Positions 27,753 to 37,056 of a DNA stretch of 64,000 nucleotides are shown here, in pieces. Location of the stretch: the IMG/VR virus record IMGVR_UViG_3300034073_000569, positions 1-64,000 of that record. One strand, 5' to 3'. The notes under the pieces were generated by a model. That model saw nothing but the letters and a program-made list of their open reading frames with translations. It had not been told where the DNA came from and made no database searches. The first letter of the stretch is position 1; each line of letters opens with the position of its first letter. The translations under genes and the position numbers were made by a program. The stretch comes from a virus.

Positions 27753-29924
27753 TTATTTACTTATTTTATTAAATACTGGGGTATTTGCATGAGATATAAA
27801 ATATCTATTACCAGTAACACAAGTAAAAGAATAACTACTATTACTTGATACTGCTGACCAATATGTACCATCTGAAGATACATTAACGCCTGATATTAAA
27901 GGAGGACCTAGTGGCCCAGGATATGTCCCAGTTGTGCTATAAGTATCATAACTATCCCATCTATCTGTTGTAAAATAAATTAAACTACTGTTTCCATCAT
28001 TAGCCACAACTGATACTAAACCAACTCTTCCAGAATCATCTAAAGCACAAGAAGTGGCATAACATCCAGATATTCCCCATGGAGTAACCCATGTATTTCC
28101 ATAATCAGAAGATATGTAAATTCTTGCATTGGTGGGATCTGTAGAGGCAAAAGTTCTAAATTTACCATTAGTAGACATTGCAATAGAAACATACCCTTGA
28201 CCAAAATATGAACCAACTCCAGTCCAACTTGAACCATAATTAGAAGAATTATACACAGTAACACTGGTACTATCGCCACCAGGTTCTGTTGCTATCACAG
28301 TCATATATTTTCCATCATGTGATATAGCACAATCTTGAGCCTGAAAACTAACAGTAGTCATATATTGCCAACTTACACCTGAATCAGCAGATCTATATAT
28401 ATAAGATTCATTTGATGGACCATTATATGATGAAGCTAATAAATAGTATCCATCATCAGATACTGCACAACACATCATAACTTGACCAGAAGATGATAAG
28501 TTTGTAGACCATGATGCCCCATAATTACTAGAATGATAAACACTATAGTTAGGAAATCCACCAGGATTATTATCAAGAAGTGCTACTATATATTTACCAT
28601 TATTTGAACCGCCAGATGTTGCTACTTTAGTAAAATATCCAGATAAAGGTAACATACTAAAACTAGTTCCTTGATCAATAGACTTAAATACATTACCACC
28701 AGTAGATATTCCATATATATGTGGAGTTGTATATGTTGTAGTATTTACAGAAATAGATTTAGCACCAGCTATAACACTATCTGCAAACCAAGTATTACCA
28801 TAATCAATAGATCGTCTTCCTTGCTGATATTGAAATTGACCAGAAGCATCTACAGCTTGACCAATAGCTGTACCAATGCTAACTGTCCAACTAATTCCAA
28901 AATCACTTGATGCATAAGTTCTAAGTTGACCTAGTGTAAGTGAATAAGCTGCTACAGTCATATAATCACCACTTGCTGAAACTGAGCAACCTTTAAAAAC
29001 ATCATTTGGAGATAACGGTGCCGTTACTACTGTGACAGCTGTCCAACTACTACCATAATTATTTGAAACATAAAAATAACCTAAAGAAGAACCAGTTGGT
29101 TCTGGAGGTGTTAATAATTGATATTGTCCTGATTTAGACATACCAACACATCCTGTTATTAAAGTTTTTATTCCTTGACACAAATATGTTTTAGTATAGC
29201 TTGCACCAAAAGTATTAGAAGTAAACACATAATAATTAGTCCCATCAGATCCTAATACTGTTGCATAATTTCCCGCTCCAGACATTGCGGCTCCATTAAA
29301 ATTATATCTTATCCCATCTTGATATCCTACTACCCAGTTTACTCCTGCATCATAAGACCTATATATTTTAGCTCTATCAGCATCAAAAGAACCAACTTGT
29401 CTAGTTAAAATCATTAATTCACCATTACTACTCATAGCAGTACTTGTTGCTGAATCATTGGTTGTCATTACACTATCTAATCTTGTAAATGTCTCACCAT
29501 AATCATTAGAGAACCAAGCTCCCCCTCCATCACCACCAGATGTATAAGATCTACCAGCTAATATGCATCTATTATCTATAGAGGAAGAAATAGATGCCCA
29601 TACATCTCCTGCATTATAAAATATTAAAAATATCCAATCTCTGTTAGTATTTCCTAAATAAATAGCGTTGCTGTTAACTGCATATACTTGATTGGATTGT
29701 ACAGCCATATTACTCTTAACAGGTAATTGATTAGCTGACTTAGATCTAAAAGCAGGATAAAGATCCCAAGTATAAATATAGTTTTGTATCTCTGACTTAG
29801 TTACACTTTTATTTGAACTTGTACTAGGGACAGATTCTTTCTGTACAAAAACGCCAGTATTAATAGCATCCTGTAAGTTAGCTCTAGATATTGTTTGATT
29901 ACCAGATATAGACTTCCAACTCAT
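27753..29924 (-). CDS. Asp-box (BNR) beta-propeller receptor-binding protein, 723 aa
   Basis: After an N-terminal adaptor of about 80 residues (SKSANQLPVKSNMAVQSNQV) the protein has at least ten Asp-box motifs of the form S-x-D/N-x-G-x-S/T-W/F: SNDYGETF, SYDAGVNW, SNNYGSSW, SSDFGISW, SIDYGNTW, SIDQGTSF, SSNYGASW, SADSGVSW, SSNYGSSW and SSDYGNTW. They alternate with CAVSDDGYYLLASS-type strands. Such repeats build six- to ten-bladed propellers in sialidases and other glycan-active proteins. No catalytic Arg triad of a sialidase was identified. It overlaps the preceding S74 fibre gene by one base. A glycan receptor-binding or depolymerising tip protein is likely. Confidence 0.82.
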   Translation of the reverse strand: MSWKSISGNQTISRANLQDAINTGVFVQKESVPSTSSNKSVTKSEIQNYIYTWDLYPAFRSKSANQLPVKSNMAVQSNQVYAVNSNAIYLGNTNRDWIFLIFYNAGDVWASISSSIDNRCILAGRSYTSGGDGGGAWFSNDYGETFTRLDSVMTTNDSATSTAMSSNGELMILTRQVGSFDADRAKIYRSYDAGVNWVVGYQDGIRYNFNGAAMSGAGNYATVLGSDGTNYYVFTSNTFGASYTKTYLCQGIKTLITGCVGMSKSGQYQLLTPPEPTGSSLGYFYVSNNYGSSWTAVTVVTAPLSPNDVFKGCSVSASGDYMTVAAYSLTLGQLRTYASSDFGISWTVSIGTAIGQAVDASGQFQYQQGRRSIDYGNTWFADSVIAGAKSISVNTTTYTTPHIYGISTGGNVFKSIDQGTSFSMLPLSGYFTKVATSGGSNNGKYIVALLDNNPGGFPNYSVYHSSNYGASWSTNLSSSGQVMMCCAVSDDGYYLLASSYNGPSNESYIYRSADSGVSWQYMTTVSFQAQDCAISHDGKYMTVIATEPGGDSTSVTVYNSSNYGSSWTGVGSYFGQGYVSIAMSTNGKFRTFASTDPTNARIYISSDYGNTWVTPWGISGCYATSCALDDSGRVGLVSVVANDGNSSLIYFTTDRWDSYDTYSTTGTYPGPLGPPLISGVNVSSDGTYWSAVSSNSSYSFTCVTGNRYFISHANTPVFNKISK

Positions 29925-32068
29925 TATTTTAATTTAGCTTCTAGTTCTGCAATACGTTTTTCTAATGCTGCAATCTTAAGAGTATGCACATCTGAATAGT
30001 TAACAGTAAGATCATCTTTAGTACCACCTACTAAGTCTTCTGATAAAGATCTAACTTGTTGAGCTGAATAACCATATCTAACAATTTTATTTCCTTTTCT
30101 TGTAAACTTAATAACATCAAGCCCATCAAGAGTTATGTTTGGATTAGTCTCAATTACATCTTTATATCTAATATCTGAAGATTCAAAGAATGCATTAGCT
30201 GTAAGATTACCATTATAATCAAGAGTCATGTAAAGAACATTAGCAAGATTATTGTACCATCTATAGTTTAATGATTGCATAGACATACCAACATTAGCCA
30301 TGTCTATAATTTCAACAGTTCCATTACCTGATAAAGTAGTATTACCATTAAATCTATATTTAGCTACTCGTAAACTATTACTATTAATATAAACAGATTC
30401 TGTATTTCCAGCTACAAGAACCAATTCACCAGAAGAAAAGTTACCAACTAACGCATTAAATCCACCTGTTGGATACATTCTAAAACTTGTAGAATTACTC
30501 CCTCCTGTTGCTTCTAATTGTATATATGGCTCTACTGCAAGAACATGTAATGGTAAGTTATTATTAATATTTCTTGTGTCAATAGTAAGTCTACCGCTCA
30601 TAGAATCACCAGTTCTTACAACCCAACCACCATAATTACCTAAGTTATTTGTAAATTCAGATAAAGCTGTTGGTCTTCCTGATATATTAGTCCAATAAGA
30701 TGTACCACTAAAACTAGATGCAGTTACTGAACCAGGAAATGTAGTATTTCCAGAGCCATCTAAAAGTGTAGCTGTTCTTGTGACTGAACTAAATACACCT
30801 GTATATTGTCTTACATATATAGGTTCACTACCATCATCTGCTGTAGCTATTTCAGCCCATCCTCCATTAGATGCCCCACCAACTCTTATTCTAAAGAAGT
30901 CATTATCAGCCATTTGAGCATAGACTAAATTACCTTCTGAATCAGCAGCTATAGTTTGACTTACAGCTGCAGCTGTTCCAGAAGATGTAATCCATCCTCC
31001 GTAGTTGCCTAGGTCATTTGTAAACTGTGATAATGCAGTTGGTCTACCTGTTATGCTAGTCCATGCTAATGACGTAGTAATAGTATCTGCATCATCTCTC
31101 CATGCAGGATTACCTGATCCGTCTGTCTTCCATACTTTATTAGCTACAGCTCCAGGAGCAGCTACATAACCAGCAACGTTTAGTGAGTTAGCAACCCATG
31201 TATTTGTATCTGTAGATGATAAAACACCATTAACATCTATACTAAGATTAGTTCCTACTTTAATTCCTCCTAATACTGTAGCTGAAGCTATTGGTAGTAC
31301 ATAACTATTACCAGCAGAAAGAACCCCATTAGCATCTATAGATAAGTTTGATCCCACTTTAATACCACCAAGAACTGTTGGACTAGCAATAGGTAAACTA
31401 TAGGTAGGTAATGTCTGCCAAGTTTTATCACCACGCCAGTATTGAGATGTACTACCTGATGCAATAGTTGGTTCTTTACCATCTAATGCTGTTTGTAAAC
31501 CAGTAACATTAGCTATAGTATGGGTATGATTAACCAATGCAAAAGTAGCATCAGATTCCACTTTAGTATAATACAATACTTTCTGTGCTCCCCATACCGG
31601 ATCTGTCTCTATATCTACTGGTGTGTAAGTAAGAGCTGTAGTTACATCAAGTGCTGTAAGTGTTACAGCTCCTGTGCGTGTATTAAAACTACTTACACCA
31701 TTAAACTCATTCTGATACTGTGGAATATTTATTACACCAGTAAGTGCATTATAAGTTGCTGGTCCAGTACTACCTGTAGTAGTAACAGATAAAGCAGCTC
31801 TAGCTCTAGCATTACTAAAGTAAAGGTTTGTCTTTTCCTTTACCATGTCAGTATCATAATCTCCAGGTAAAGCTGTAATAGCACCTTGTCTACCAAATAC
31901 AGAAGTAACATCTGTATTGCTAATAAGTTGACTAGTAGCTACTCTAGATATAATGCCTCCTAACCCTGCTACTAATACATGTGTAGGTGTATTAAGAGTA
32001 ATAGGATAATTACCTGCAGATATACCTGCAGGAAAATATGTATTGCCGTATGAGTCAGTACTAAACAA
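29924..32068 (-). CDS. Tail fibre with C-terminal S74 intramolecular chaperone, 714 aa
   Basis: A beta-rich trimeric fibre: the N-terminus is Gly/Thr-rich (GSTGPATYNALTGVINIPQY), then come SLPIASPTVLGGIKVGSNLS repeats and a block from about residue 358 almost identical to one in the next fibre (SGTAAAVSQT ... DNDFFRIRVGGAS ... IYVRQYTGVFSS). The last 90 residues form an S74/endosialidase chaperone domain: SSDIRYKDVIE carries the Ser and Lys dyad for self-cleavage, and a C-terminal coiled coil (LKIAALEKRIAELEAKLK) follows. The domain trimerises the fibre and is then released. It probably binds the host surface. Confidence 0.85.
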   Translation of the reverse strand: MFSTDSYGNTYFPAGISAGNYPITLNTPTHVLVAGLGGIISRVATSQLISNTDVTSVFGRQGAITALPGDYDTDMVKEKTNLYFSNARARAALSVTTTGSTGPATYNALTGVINIPQYQNEFNGVSSFNTRTGAVTLTALDVTTALTYTPVDIETDPVWGAQKVLYYTKVESDATFALVNHTHTIANVTGLQTALDGKEPTIASGSTSQYWRGDKTWQTLPTYSLPIASPTVLGGIKVGSNLSIDANGVLSAGNSYVLPIASATVLGGIKVGTNLSIDVNGVLSSTDTNTWVANSLNVAGYVAAPGAVANKVWKTDGSGNPAWRDDADTITTSLAWTSITGRPTALSQFTNDLGNYGGWITSSGTAAAVSQTIAADSEGNLVYAQMADNDFFRIRVGGASNGGWAEIATADDGSEPIYVRQYTGVFSSVTRTATLLDGSGNTTFPGSVTASSFSGTSYWTNISGRPTALSEFTNNLGNYGGWVVRTGDSMSGRLTIDTRNINNNLPLHVLAVEPYIQLEATGGSNSTSFRMYPTGGFNALVGNFSSGELVLVAGNTESVYINSNSLRVAKYRFNGNTTLSGNGTVEIIDMANVGMSMQSLNYRWYNNLANVLYMTLDYNGNLTANAFFESSDIRYKDVIETNPNITLDGLDVIKFTRKGNKIVRYGYSAQQVRSLSEDLVGGTKDDLTVNYSDVHTLKIAALEKRIAELEAKLK

Positions 32069-32076
32069 AGCTTATA

Positions 32077-34641
32077 TTATTTATTCTGTATTAATAAGTC
32101 TAATTTATTCTTAAGATCTTCTATCTGAGCTTGTTGTTCCTTTATGGCTTCTACTAATACTGCTGATACACCATTGTAGTTCATTGCATATCCTTTTTCT
32201 TCATCATATCTAATGAGTTCTGGAATTACAGGTAGCACTTCTTGAGCAATAAATCCTAATTCAAGTCCTTTGTTTTTAGTTCCATCCTCTCCTTTATCTA
32301 TATATTCATATGAAACACCTCTTAACGCTTTTACTTTGTCTAATGAACTTGTTAATGGTTTAATGTCTTTTTTCATACGAGCATCAGAAGCATTATATAA
32401 TCCAACAGTATATAAACCATAAATAAGATATAAGGTATATCCGGCTACAGGAGAGTCACTTCCAATTGCATAAGACGCTGTACTGTTACCGTAATAGAAT
32501 GCCCATTTACCAATACTTTGTCCATAAAGACCAAAATTTCCACTTTGTGACATAAAAAAAGTACGATAACCAGAGTTATCATGTATTCCATATCCGCTCC
32601 AATTGTTTTGCCCAGTTCCATAAGTATGCACATTACCATATGAACCATATGTATCAGCAGATGTTAAACCCCTTCCACCACTACCAAAATAAGCATGATT
32701 TGTATTTAACGTACCTATTGAAATATCTCCATTACCATCTCTTAGCACAATTTGATTTCCTGCATTACCTGATGTAGCATTTATAGTTGCAGAGTTTGCT
32801 TGTCCTGATATAGAAGCCGCTTGTCCTGATATATTAAAATGACCAGTACCGCTTGTAAATCTAGCTGACCATCCAATACCTTCTCTATGAAATCCAAACT
32901 CTGTTTCATTCATCATTAGAGTCATGCCATTACCACCTCCAAAATGAATACCAGTCCATCCATTTTTTGAGCCTTCTACTCTCCAAACTCCATAAGATAA
33001 GTTCTGAGGATAAAAATGAGCATTATTTACAGAAGGACAGTATAGTCCATGTGTACCTGTTAACTGCAACCATGTAGCTACTTGATAATAAGAATTACCA
33101 TTTTTACCAGGAAAATTATCATAGTGATAACCATCTACAGTATCTGCGTTACTTGCTGAAGAAGCAGAACCTGCAGAGTTTGCGTAAGCTACTTGTACAC
33201 CAGATCCATGATTTGTTGTTAACTGCCAGTAAGACCCTGTCCAGTTATTCACAATATAATAATCATTAGGGTGTGAGGTAGCCCACAGTTTAAAAGCTCC
33301 ATCAGCTTTACCACTAATATTAGTCTGGTCTCCCGTATTTGTACCAGAAGATGATCCACTAAAGTTTGCAGCATTCCAATTACCACTATCATCACACCAA
33401 GCTCCCCATGAGCCTGCTTGTGTTAAGAAACCAATACGGTTAGAGTTACAATGAATTTCACGCTGTCCTTCATCACTATCAGACATATAAATGGAACTAG
33501 ATGAACCAGCTCCAGTTACTGTAAGGTATCCGCCAACATTTAAACTACCTGGTGTACTTGTGTTACCAGATCCATCTAATAATGTAAGAGTTCTTGTAAG
33601 AGAACTAAATACACCCGTATACTGTCTAACATATATAGGTTCTGTTCCGTCATCAGCTGTTGCAATTTCAGCAAAACCAGCATTAGATGCTCCTCCTACT
33701 CTAATTCTAAAAAAATCATTATCTCCTATAGTTGCATATACGAGATTTGCCTCTGAACCACCGGCAACTGTTTGACTAATTGCTGCAGCTGTACCAGATG
33801 ATGTTATATATCCACTAGGGTTAGTTGAATTATATGGTGTATATCCAAGAGCCGTTGTTACATTAGCTGATGTAATACCGGTAATATACCCAGATGGGTT
33901 AGTAGAGTTGTACGGAGTATAACCAAGTGCAGTAGTAACCATATTACTTGTAATACCAGTAATGTATCCACTAGGATTAGTAGCATTGTAAGGTGTAAAC
34001 CCTAAAGCTGTTGTTACTTGGCTAGATGTAATACCTGTTAGGTAAGTATTACCATCAACAGATCCGTCTGCTTTAAGGAACTGAGCTGCTGTACCGCCAC
34101 TCTTTATAAAAGAAGCTGCGGTTAGGTTATTAGTAAACTCAGCATTACCAGTAGTATAAATCTTAAATCTTCCTGCTGAGTTAGTAACGTCATATACTGT
34201 AAAGGTACCGTCCGTGTTACTGATAAAGTAATCAGGGTTGTTGTCTGTATCTGTAAAGTAAAGACGCGGATTAACACCAGATAAAGTCAGATCTCCTGTT
34301 AGGGTACCTCCTGTTAAAGCAAGCTTTCCTCCTATAGAAGTAGCAACTGTTGTAGCAAAGTTAGGATCATCTCCCAGGGCTGCTGCCAGTTCATTAAGGG
34401 TATCTAACGTACTCGGAGCTGCATCTACCAGAGCTGCTATAGCTGACGTTACAGAAGCAGAAGTAGCATAAGACAGGCCAGATACATATGTACGCACCCA
34501 TGCTGTAGTAGGTACTTTAGAATTATTATCTCCTGTTCCCGGAGCTATACTCAAAGTAAGACTTGCTGGTAGAACAACGTGTCCATCAGCATCATACTGA
34601 AATACATTAAGTATATGGGAGGTCTTCCTTTGTTTGTTCAT
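32077..34641 (-). CDS. Tail fibre with C-terminal S74 chaperone and tandem repeats, 854 aa
   Basis: The N-terminus contains the fibre module TLDTLNELAAALGDDPNFAT followed by GGTLTGDLTL, shared with three neighbouring fibres. Residues 203-280 hold three 26-residue repeats (TALGYTPYNSTNPSGYIT type), a beta-helical stalk. A block DNDFFRIRVGGASNAGFAEI ... VYVRQY-like is shared with the 714-residue fibre. The C-terminus has SDARMKKDIKPLTSSLDKVK and ELGFIAQEVLPVIPELI, the S74 peptidase signature with its Ser-Lys pair, ending in a coiled coil. The fibre is probably a receptor-binding trimer with self-cleaving chaperone. Confidence 0.87.
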   Translation of the reverse strand: MNKQRKTSHILNVFQYDADGHVVLPASLTLSIAPGTGDNNSKVPTTAWVRTYVSGLSYATSASVTSAIAALVDAAPSTLDTLNELAAALGDDPNFATTVATSIGGKLALTGGTLTGDLTLSGVNPRLYFTDTDNNPDYFISNTDGTFTVYDVTNSAGRFKIYTTGNAEFTNNLTAASFIKSGGTAAQFLKADGSVDGNTYLTGITSSQVTTALGFTPYNATNPSGYITGITSNMVTTALGYTPYNSTNPSGYITGITSANVTTALGYTPYNSTNPSGYITSSGTAAAISQTVAGGSEANLVYATIGDNDFFRIRVGGASNAGFAEIATADDGTEPIYVRQYTGVFSSLTRTLTLLDGSGNTSTPGSLNVGGYLTVTGAGSSSSIYMSDSDEGQREIHCNSNRIGFLTQAGSWGAWCDDSGNWNAANFSGSSSGTNTGDQTNISGKADGAFKLWATSHPNDYYIVNNWTGSYWQLTTNHGSGVQVAYANSAGSASSASNADTVDGYHYDNFPGKNGNSYYQVATWLQLTGTHGLYCPSVNNAHFYPQNLSYGVWRVEGSKNGWTGIHFGGGNGMTLMMNETEFGFHREGIGWSARFTSGTGHFNISGQAASISGQANSATINATSGNAGNQIVLRDGNGDISIGTLNTNHAYFGSGGRGLTSADTYGSYGNVHTYGTGQNNWSGYGIHDNSGYRTFFMSQSGNFGLYGQSIGKWAFYYGNSTASYAIGSDSPVAGYTLYLIYGLYTVGLYNASDARMKKDIKPLTSSLDKVKALRGVSYEYIDKGEDGTKNKGLELGFIAQEVLPVIPELIRYDEEKGYAMNYNGVSAVLVEAIKEQQAQIEDLKNKLDLLIQNK
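33802..34035 (-). repeat. Three tandem 78-bp repeats in a fibre gene
   Basis: The segment encodes three copies of a 26-residue unit, GITS-x-x-VTTALG(F/Y)TPYN(A/S)TNPSGYIT. The copies differ mainly at silent sites, so length change by recombination is possible while amino-acid identity is kept. Confidence 0.9.
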
Positions 34642-34669
34642 TATCTTTAATTATTATTATTCTATTTTT

Positions 34670-36661
34670 TTAATATGTAGCATATGTTGAATTTATAGAT
34701 ACACTACTATCAGGAACAACAATTGCACTACCATCAGCATTTAACATATGATTTACTCTATAACCAATCCACATTCCGTTTACTTCTGGATTACTTGTAT
34801 AACCTATTGCAATATATCTTCCACCAGCATAGTTTAAATCTACAATATTCATATCACAACCTCCACCTTTATACATACCTGTGATACCAGCAGATCCATT
34901 TGTTGATGAGTAATTTTTCATAATCCAAAAAGAAGACATGTTCCAACATGTATAAGAAGCTGCATTCATATGACCGCTAAGAGAAAATCCAGCTGCATCA
35001 TTTAGATTACAAACAAGCAAATAGTTTCTACTATAAGCAGTATTAAGGTTAGGAGAAAGATTACCTATATATGAGTTACCACTAAATACCCTTGTATTGT
35101 GTTTTATATATCCGTAGAATACAGATGACTGATCTCCTCTAAAATCAACAACATTTACAGGAGCTGCGTTTCCACTTCCACCACCATAAGCTCTAATTCT
35201 TAATGTATTAGTAACTGCGGCTCCAGCTGTTACAGTTGCATCTATACCAATCCATCTATTTATTGAACTAGTTCCACTCTGTAAATCTCCAAAATATCCA
35301 TACTTTATTAAGTTTTCAAAATTTCCATCAACACCAGATGTTGTACAGTATTTAGCTATTTCTCCTTGTACAGATAGCGTAGATGCTGGATTTGTAGTAC
35401 CAACACCAGCATTGCCATAATAAGCATTTAAGTAAGAGTTGCCATTACCAGCTAAGTGTACGTTTGTAGTTCCAGTTGCATATCTTAGTTGAATAAATGC
35501 TCCTACCCCAGAACCACCACCTATTAATACTATATCACCTCCACCTTGAGCACCAACACCTAAATAACTAGCTACCGATAAATTATAAGTAGGACTTGTA
35601 GTACCAATACCTACATTTCCCCCGCTAGCATTAATTATTAAATTGCCATTATTAGGAACTCTTATCATTCCAGCCGTAGCAGAACTTCCGTTTGCATAAT
35701 ATCCTAAAATAACCCCTCTTTTAGCTGAAGTACCTATTTGGTCTACGTGTTCAGAAACGGTAATTTCTCCACTTGTATAAGTTCCATCTCCAAGAACTGA
35801 AAGCCTAGCTCCCGGAGTAGTAGTTCCGATTCCAACGTTACCAGCATTAGTAATTACTAACCTGTCGGCAGTCCCTAAAAGTTCTGGTCCAATTTTAAAT
35901 GTATCTGAATCACTATTATCAATTCCTACATACCAGCTAGCACCAGGTACTCTATATTCAGTAACTGAATCCCCAGTTCCAACGTTTTCAAATTTTATAA
36001 TAGGAGTTGTAGTAGAAGTATTTGCGTAAACTTGAAATAGTCTATTTGTAGGAGTAGTTCCGATTGCTACTGCAGCGTTAAAAGTAGTATCTCCCGAAAA
36101 TATAGTAGCACCAGTAGAAGCTATTGTAAGTCTTGTACTTGTAATACCATTATCTCCATATTGTATTGTTAAATCTCCACCACTGTTTCTAAATCTATAA
36201 TCACCATATCCATCTGCACCCCAAGTTGTATTAGTACCACGCATTAATTCAATATCAGCTATTGGAGTGGTATTTGTAGATGCTTGTACTCTTAATAAAG
36301 CATTACCACTTTCTACAATAAATAAATCACCACTAAACGTAGCACTTGTACCACTTAAAGACCCAGTTAACGTACCTCCACTAAGAGCTAGTTTAGTTGC
36401 AATACTATTAGTTACAGTGGTTGAGAAGTTAGCATCATTACCTAATGCAGCAGCAAGCTCATTTAGAGTATCTAATGCCCCAGGAGCTGCGTTAACCAAG
36501 TTACTTATCTGTGTAGTAACATAGGACTGTGTAGCATAGGTTGCTCCACCACTAGTTAATAAACTACCAGTCACAGTAAGATTAGCTGGTAATACAATAT
36601 TACCACTAGCATCATAACTGATGAGATTTCTTAAAAAGCCTGTATCTTTCGTATTACCCAT
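34670..36661 (-). CDS. Tail fibre protein, 663 aa
   Basis: The N-terminus has the shared module ISNLVNAAPGALDTLNELAA ... NDANFSTTVTN ... KLALSGGTLTGSLS. The central part has NVGIGTTTPGARLSVLGDGT and repeated NVGIGTTSPTYNLSVAS, a repeat common in phage and Bacteroidota fibres and self-assembling trimers. The C-terminus (GGGCDMNIVDLNYAGGRYIA ... GMWIGYRVNHMLN) is a different globular tip. There is no S74 domain at the end. It is one of four tandem paralogous fibres with unlike tips. Confidence 0.82.
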   Translation of the reverse strand: MGNTKDTGFLRNLISYDASGNIVLPANLTVTGSLLTSGGATYATQSYVTTQISNLVNAAPGALDTLNELAAALGNDANFSTTVTNSIATKLALSGGTLTGSLSGTSATFSGDLFIVESGNALLRVQASTNTTPIADIELMRGTNTTWGADGYGDYRFRNSGGDLTIQYGDNGITSTRLTIASTGATIFSGDTTFNAAVAIGTTPTNRLFQVYANTSTTTPIIKFENVGTGDSVTEYRVPGASWYVGIDNSDSDTFKIGPELLGTADRLVITNAGNVGIGTTTPGARLSVLGDGTYTSGEITVSEHVDQIGTSAKRGVILGYYANGSSATAGMIRVPNNGNLIINASGGNVGIGTTSPTYNLSVASYLGVGAQGGGDIVLIGGGSGVGAFIQLRYATGTTNVHLAGNGNSYLNAYYGNAGVGTTNPASTLSVQGEIAKYCTTSGVDGNFENLIKYGYFGDLQSGTSSINRWIGIDATVTAGAAVTNTLRIRAYGGGSGNAAPVNVVDFRGDQSSVFYGYIKHNTRVFSGNSYIGNLSPNLNTAYSRNYLLVCNLNDAAGFSLSGHMNAASYTCWNMSSFWIMKNYSSTNGSAGITGMYKGGGCDMNIVDLNYAGGRYIAIGYTSNPEVNGMWIGYRVNHMLNADGSAIVVPDSSVSINSTYATY

Positions 36662-36696
36662 AATTAGTTATTTTCTACTATCCAAGTTCCGTTTAT

Positions 36697-37056
36697 TTAT
36701 TTATTACTATTAGGTTTTGGATATTTAGCTTTTATTTCTTGACACTTACTAATATAAGCATCTATTTGAGCTTGATTCCCTTTTACAACACCATCAATGT
36801 ATTCTGTAATAGGAGGATACTCAAATTTACGTCTTCTCTGATAATTAGTAGCGTTATACTCTGAAATCAACTCACTTCTTTTTTCTTCAATATCAGCTGG
36901 TAAATCTCCAAAAGGAGTACCATCTAAATTTAAAAGAACATTGTTAACTAAAGCTGCTTTAATTCCGTACTTCTCATTTAGTACAGTTAAGTCATCAATA
37001 TAATCTACATCTAATATTTGATTTTTCTCTATCATGTTGTATATTTTTAAATCCAA
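36697..37056 (-). CDS. Fibre-assembly chaperone-like protein, 119 aa
   Basis: A small helical protein with EYPPITEYIDGVVKGNQAQI followed by DAYISKCQEIKAKYPKP. This Y-PP-I-x-x-x-D ... QAQIDAYI ... KAKYPKP pattern is common in small proteins adjacent to phage tail fibres, where they are believed to help folding. It overlaps the preceding fibre's stop by ten bases and precedes the next fibre, fitting a chaperone for one of them. No Cys or membrane segment. The assignment is by pattern and position. Confidence 0.65.
   Translation of the reverse strand: MDLKIYNMIEKNQILDVDYIDDLTVLNEKYGIKAALVNNVLLNLDGTPFGDLPADIEEKRSELISEYNATNYQRRRKFEYPPITEYIDGVVKGNQAQIDAYISKCQEIKAKYPKPNSNK

Noticed and set aside
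33802-34035. CRISPR-like tandem repeat
   Set aside because: The 78-bp units are contiguous, in frame and coding within a fibre gene, without spacers.
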